64,000 bases of DNA from Lachnospiraceae bacterium (GTDB lineage Bacteria; Bacillota; Clostridia; Lachnospirales; Lachnospiraceae): assembly GCA_910574185.1 (NCBI GenBank), contig CAJSZQ010000020.1:1-64000 (forward strand), given 5' to 3'. Below, piece by piece: positions 63,085-64,000 of this stretch. The notes beneath the pieces are model-generated. The model was given only the letters and a program-made list of their open reading frames with translations. It made no database searches and had not been told where the DNA came from. A program made the translations under genes and the position numbers. Every line of letters begins with the position of its first letter. Position 1 is the stretch's first letter.

Positions 63085-64000
63085 TCCTCTTCATAATCTC
63101 TTCTTCTCTCTTCTGACAGGACAACAAAATCACCTGGCGCCCGCTGCCTGCAAGCCACTTCAGAGTCTCCTTAAGGCGCGCGTCGTCATAAAAGGCAAAG
63201 GTATCGTCAAGAATCACCGGATATTCCTCATGATAAAGAATCTCTGCCACCGCCATGCGCAGGGCAAAATAAATCTGCTCTAAGGTTCCCTGGCTGACCT
63301 GTTCCATCGCCACAAGCCGGCCTTCTCCGACAAGACTCATATGCAAATTTACATCCGCCACAAGCCTCTTATATTTTCCACTGGTTATCACCTCTATAAT
63401 CTCAGAAGCCTTCTGATTCAGAAGCCCTGTCAACTGCTTCTGCATATCTGAAGAGGTGTCCTCCAACTGTTTCACCGCAAGCTGAAGGGCATCTCTTTCT
63501 CTGTCCATTTTTTGATATTCATCCCCCAGTTCATCCTGTTCCTGTAACTGTTCCTGAAGATTATCATATTCAATCTGCTTCTCTTTCCGTTCCTGTGTGA
63601 GGTGTTCCCGCTCCCAGATAAGCTTGTTTGTCGACACCAGTTCCTCCTCTGGTATCAATTCCTCCAATATCTCCTCTGCCCCTATTCCCCCGGAGCGCTT
63701 GCCAATCTTCACCCGATTCCAGATATAGATTGCGCCAAGCAGTGCGACCACTACCGTCACAAAGGAATTCCAAGGATTGGGAAGAAGAACAAACGCCAGC
63801 ACAATCACAGCCAAAATCCCGATAATCTCAAAGGGGTGTATCCTCCATTTTGCTGGTCGCAGAGCGTCTGTAAAACGTTTTTTTACCCACTCATTCTCCA
63901 ATTCATCCTCCTGCGCTCCTTCTTCATCCTTCATCTCCCGCAGTTCCAGCTCTCTTTTTATTGTCTCTATTTTATCATCAATATGATGAATATCCCTCCA
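63053..64000 (-). CDS. SMC/YhaN-like ATPase with membrane segments, C-terminal part
   Basis: Open up to the window edge, so the N-terminus is missing; 315 residues are visible. The order is a coiled-coil end (IHHIDDKIETIKRELELREM), two hydrophobic segments (about residues 57-75 and 77-93 of the visible part: FEIIGILAVIVLAFVLL), a second coiled coil (YQKMDRERDALQLAVKQLED) and an ABC-type ATPase C-lobe with signature VSQGTLEQIYFALRMAVAEI and Walker B YPVILDDTFAFYDD. This matches YhaN-type DNA-repair-like ATPases, in which I recall similar hydrophobic stretches. The Walker A would be in the missing part. It overlaps the MATE gene by 20-32 bases. Confidence 0.8.
   Translation of the reverse strand, partial: WRDIHHIDDKIETIKRELELREMKDEEGAQEDELENEWVKKRFTDALRPAKWRIHPFEIIGILAVIVLAFVLLPNPWNSFVTVVVALLGAIYIWNRVKIGKRSGGIGAEEILEELIPEEELVSTNKLIWEREHLTQERKEKQIEYDNLQEQLQEQDELGDEYQKMDRERDALQLAVKQLEDTSSDMQKQLTGLLNQKASEIIEVITSGKYKRLVADVNLHMSLVGEGRLVAMEQVSQGTLEQIYFALRMAVAEILYHEEYPVILDDTFAFYDDARLKETLKWLAGSGRQVILLSCQKREEEIMKRNGIHYAKTVL

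Overview
The window looks like a chromosomal segment of a low-to-mid GC, endospore-forming Firmicute, most probably a gut-type Lachnospiraceae (Clostridia). The basis is gene content and order: the sporulation/division run rqcP-yabP-yabQ-divIC-spoIIE-tilS-hpt-ftsH, dnaX-ybaB-recR, glgC-glgD-spoVG, a split transketolase, a long PRPP synthetase, and a proS gene behind a T-box. This is inference from family knowledge; no database was searched.

Layout. 1-10.3 kb is accessory and regulatory: an IS end, a Crp-type regulator, a small XRE regulator, a 46/47-bp minisatellite, an ECF sigma/anti-sigma-like/zinc-ribbon membrane operon, an FtsX-type ABC exporter with its two-component system, and a YczE-like membrane protein. 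10.4-20.1 kb is a raffinose/sucrose-type sugar locus: GH36 alpha-galactosidase, GPH symporter, GH32 fructosidase and PTS EIIBCA on the minus strand, with two AraC-type regulators on the plus strand. 20.3-24.1 kb is a large SWIM/SNF2 helicase. 24.2-27.8 kb is a 3.5-kb three-gene cassette (DUF262, DUF3696-type AAA ATPase, unknown protein) between a perfect 69-bp direct repeat made of tRNA-Asn sequence. 27.9-31.3 kb is a CvpA/DUF5711-like/LysM envelope group. From 31.8 kb onward the segment is mostly core: transketolase, recR-ybaB-dnaX, pfkA, map, GH13, ftsH-hpt-tilS-spoIIE, divIC-yabQ-yabP-rqcP-hup, cotS, cca, proS, rluA, prs, dnaC-like/dnaD, murC, glgCD, spoVG, a MATE exporter, and the C-terminal part of an SMC/YhaN-like ATPase cut by the window end.

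Two things stand out. First, the tRNA-Asn cassette has the architecture of a small integrated defence island without its own integrase. The intact tRNA keeps a good promoter; the other repeat is a 61-nt 3' tRNA remnant with its own homologous terminator. Second, three intergenic elements (18902-19139, 20060-20274, 31508-31731) share a conserved core of about 105-114 nt, but each core sits inside its own unrelated, almost perfect 55-62 bp inverted arms. The cores fold the same way with compensatory changes, and all eight imperfect arm pairs are G-U wobbles if the minus strand is transcribed. This points to a structured RNA (or ssDNA) family that I cannot name. A second, smaller repeat family (GTTCA...GGYAAACAGC) occurs at 33.7, 50.5 and 52.8 kb.

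In function, the sugar locus combines two entry routes (cation symport of galactosides, PTS uptake of sucrose) with the enzymes to split them. The GH13 enzyme, glgC/glgD, pfkA and transketolase link it to glycogen and glycolysis. The sporulation genes follow the Bacillus order, except that SpoIIE lacks its membrane domain.
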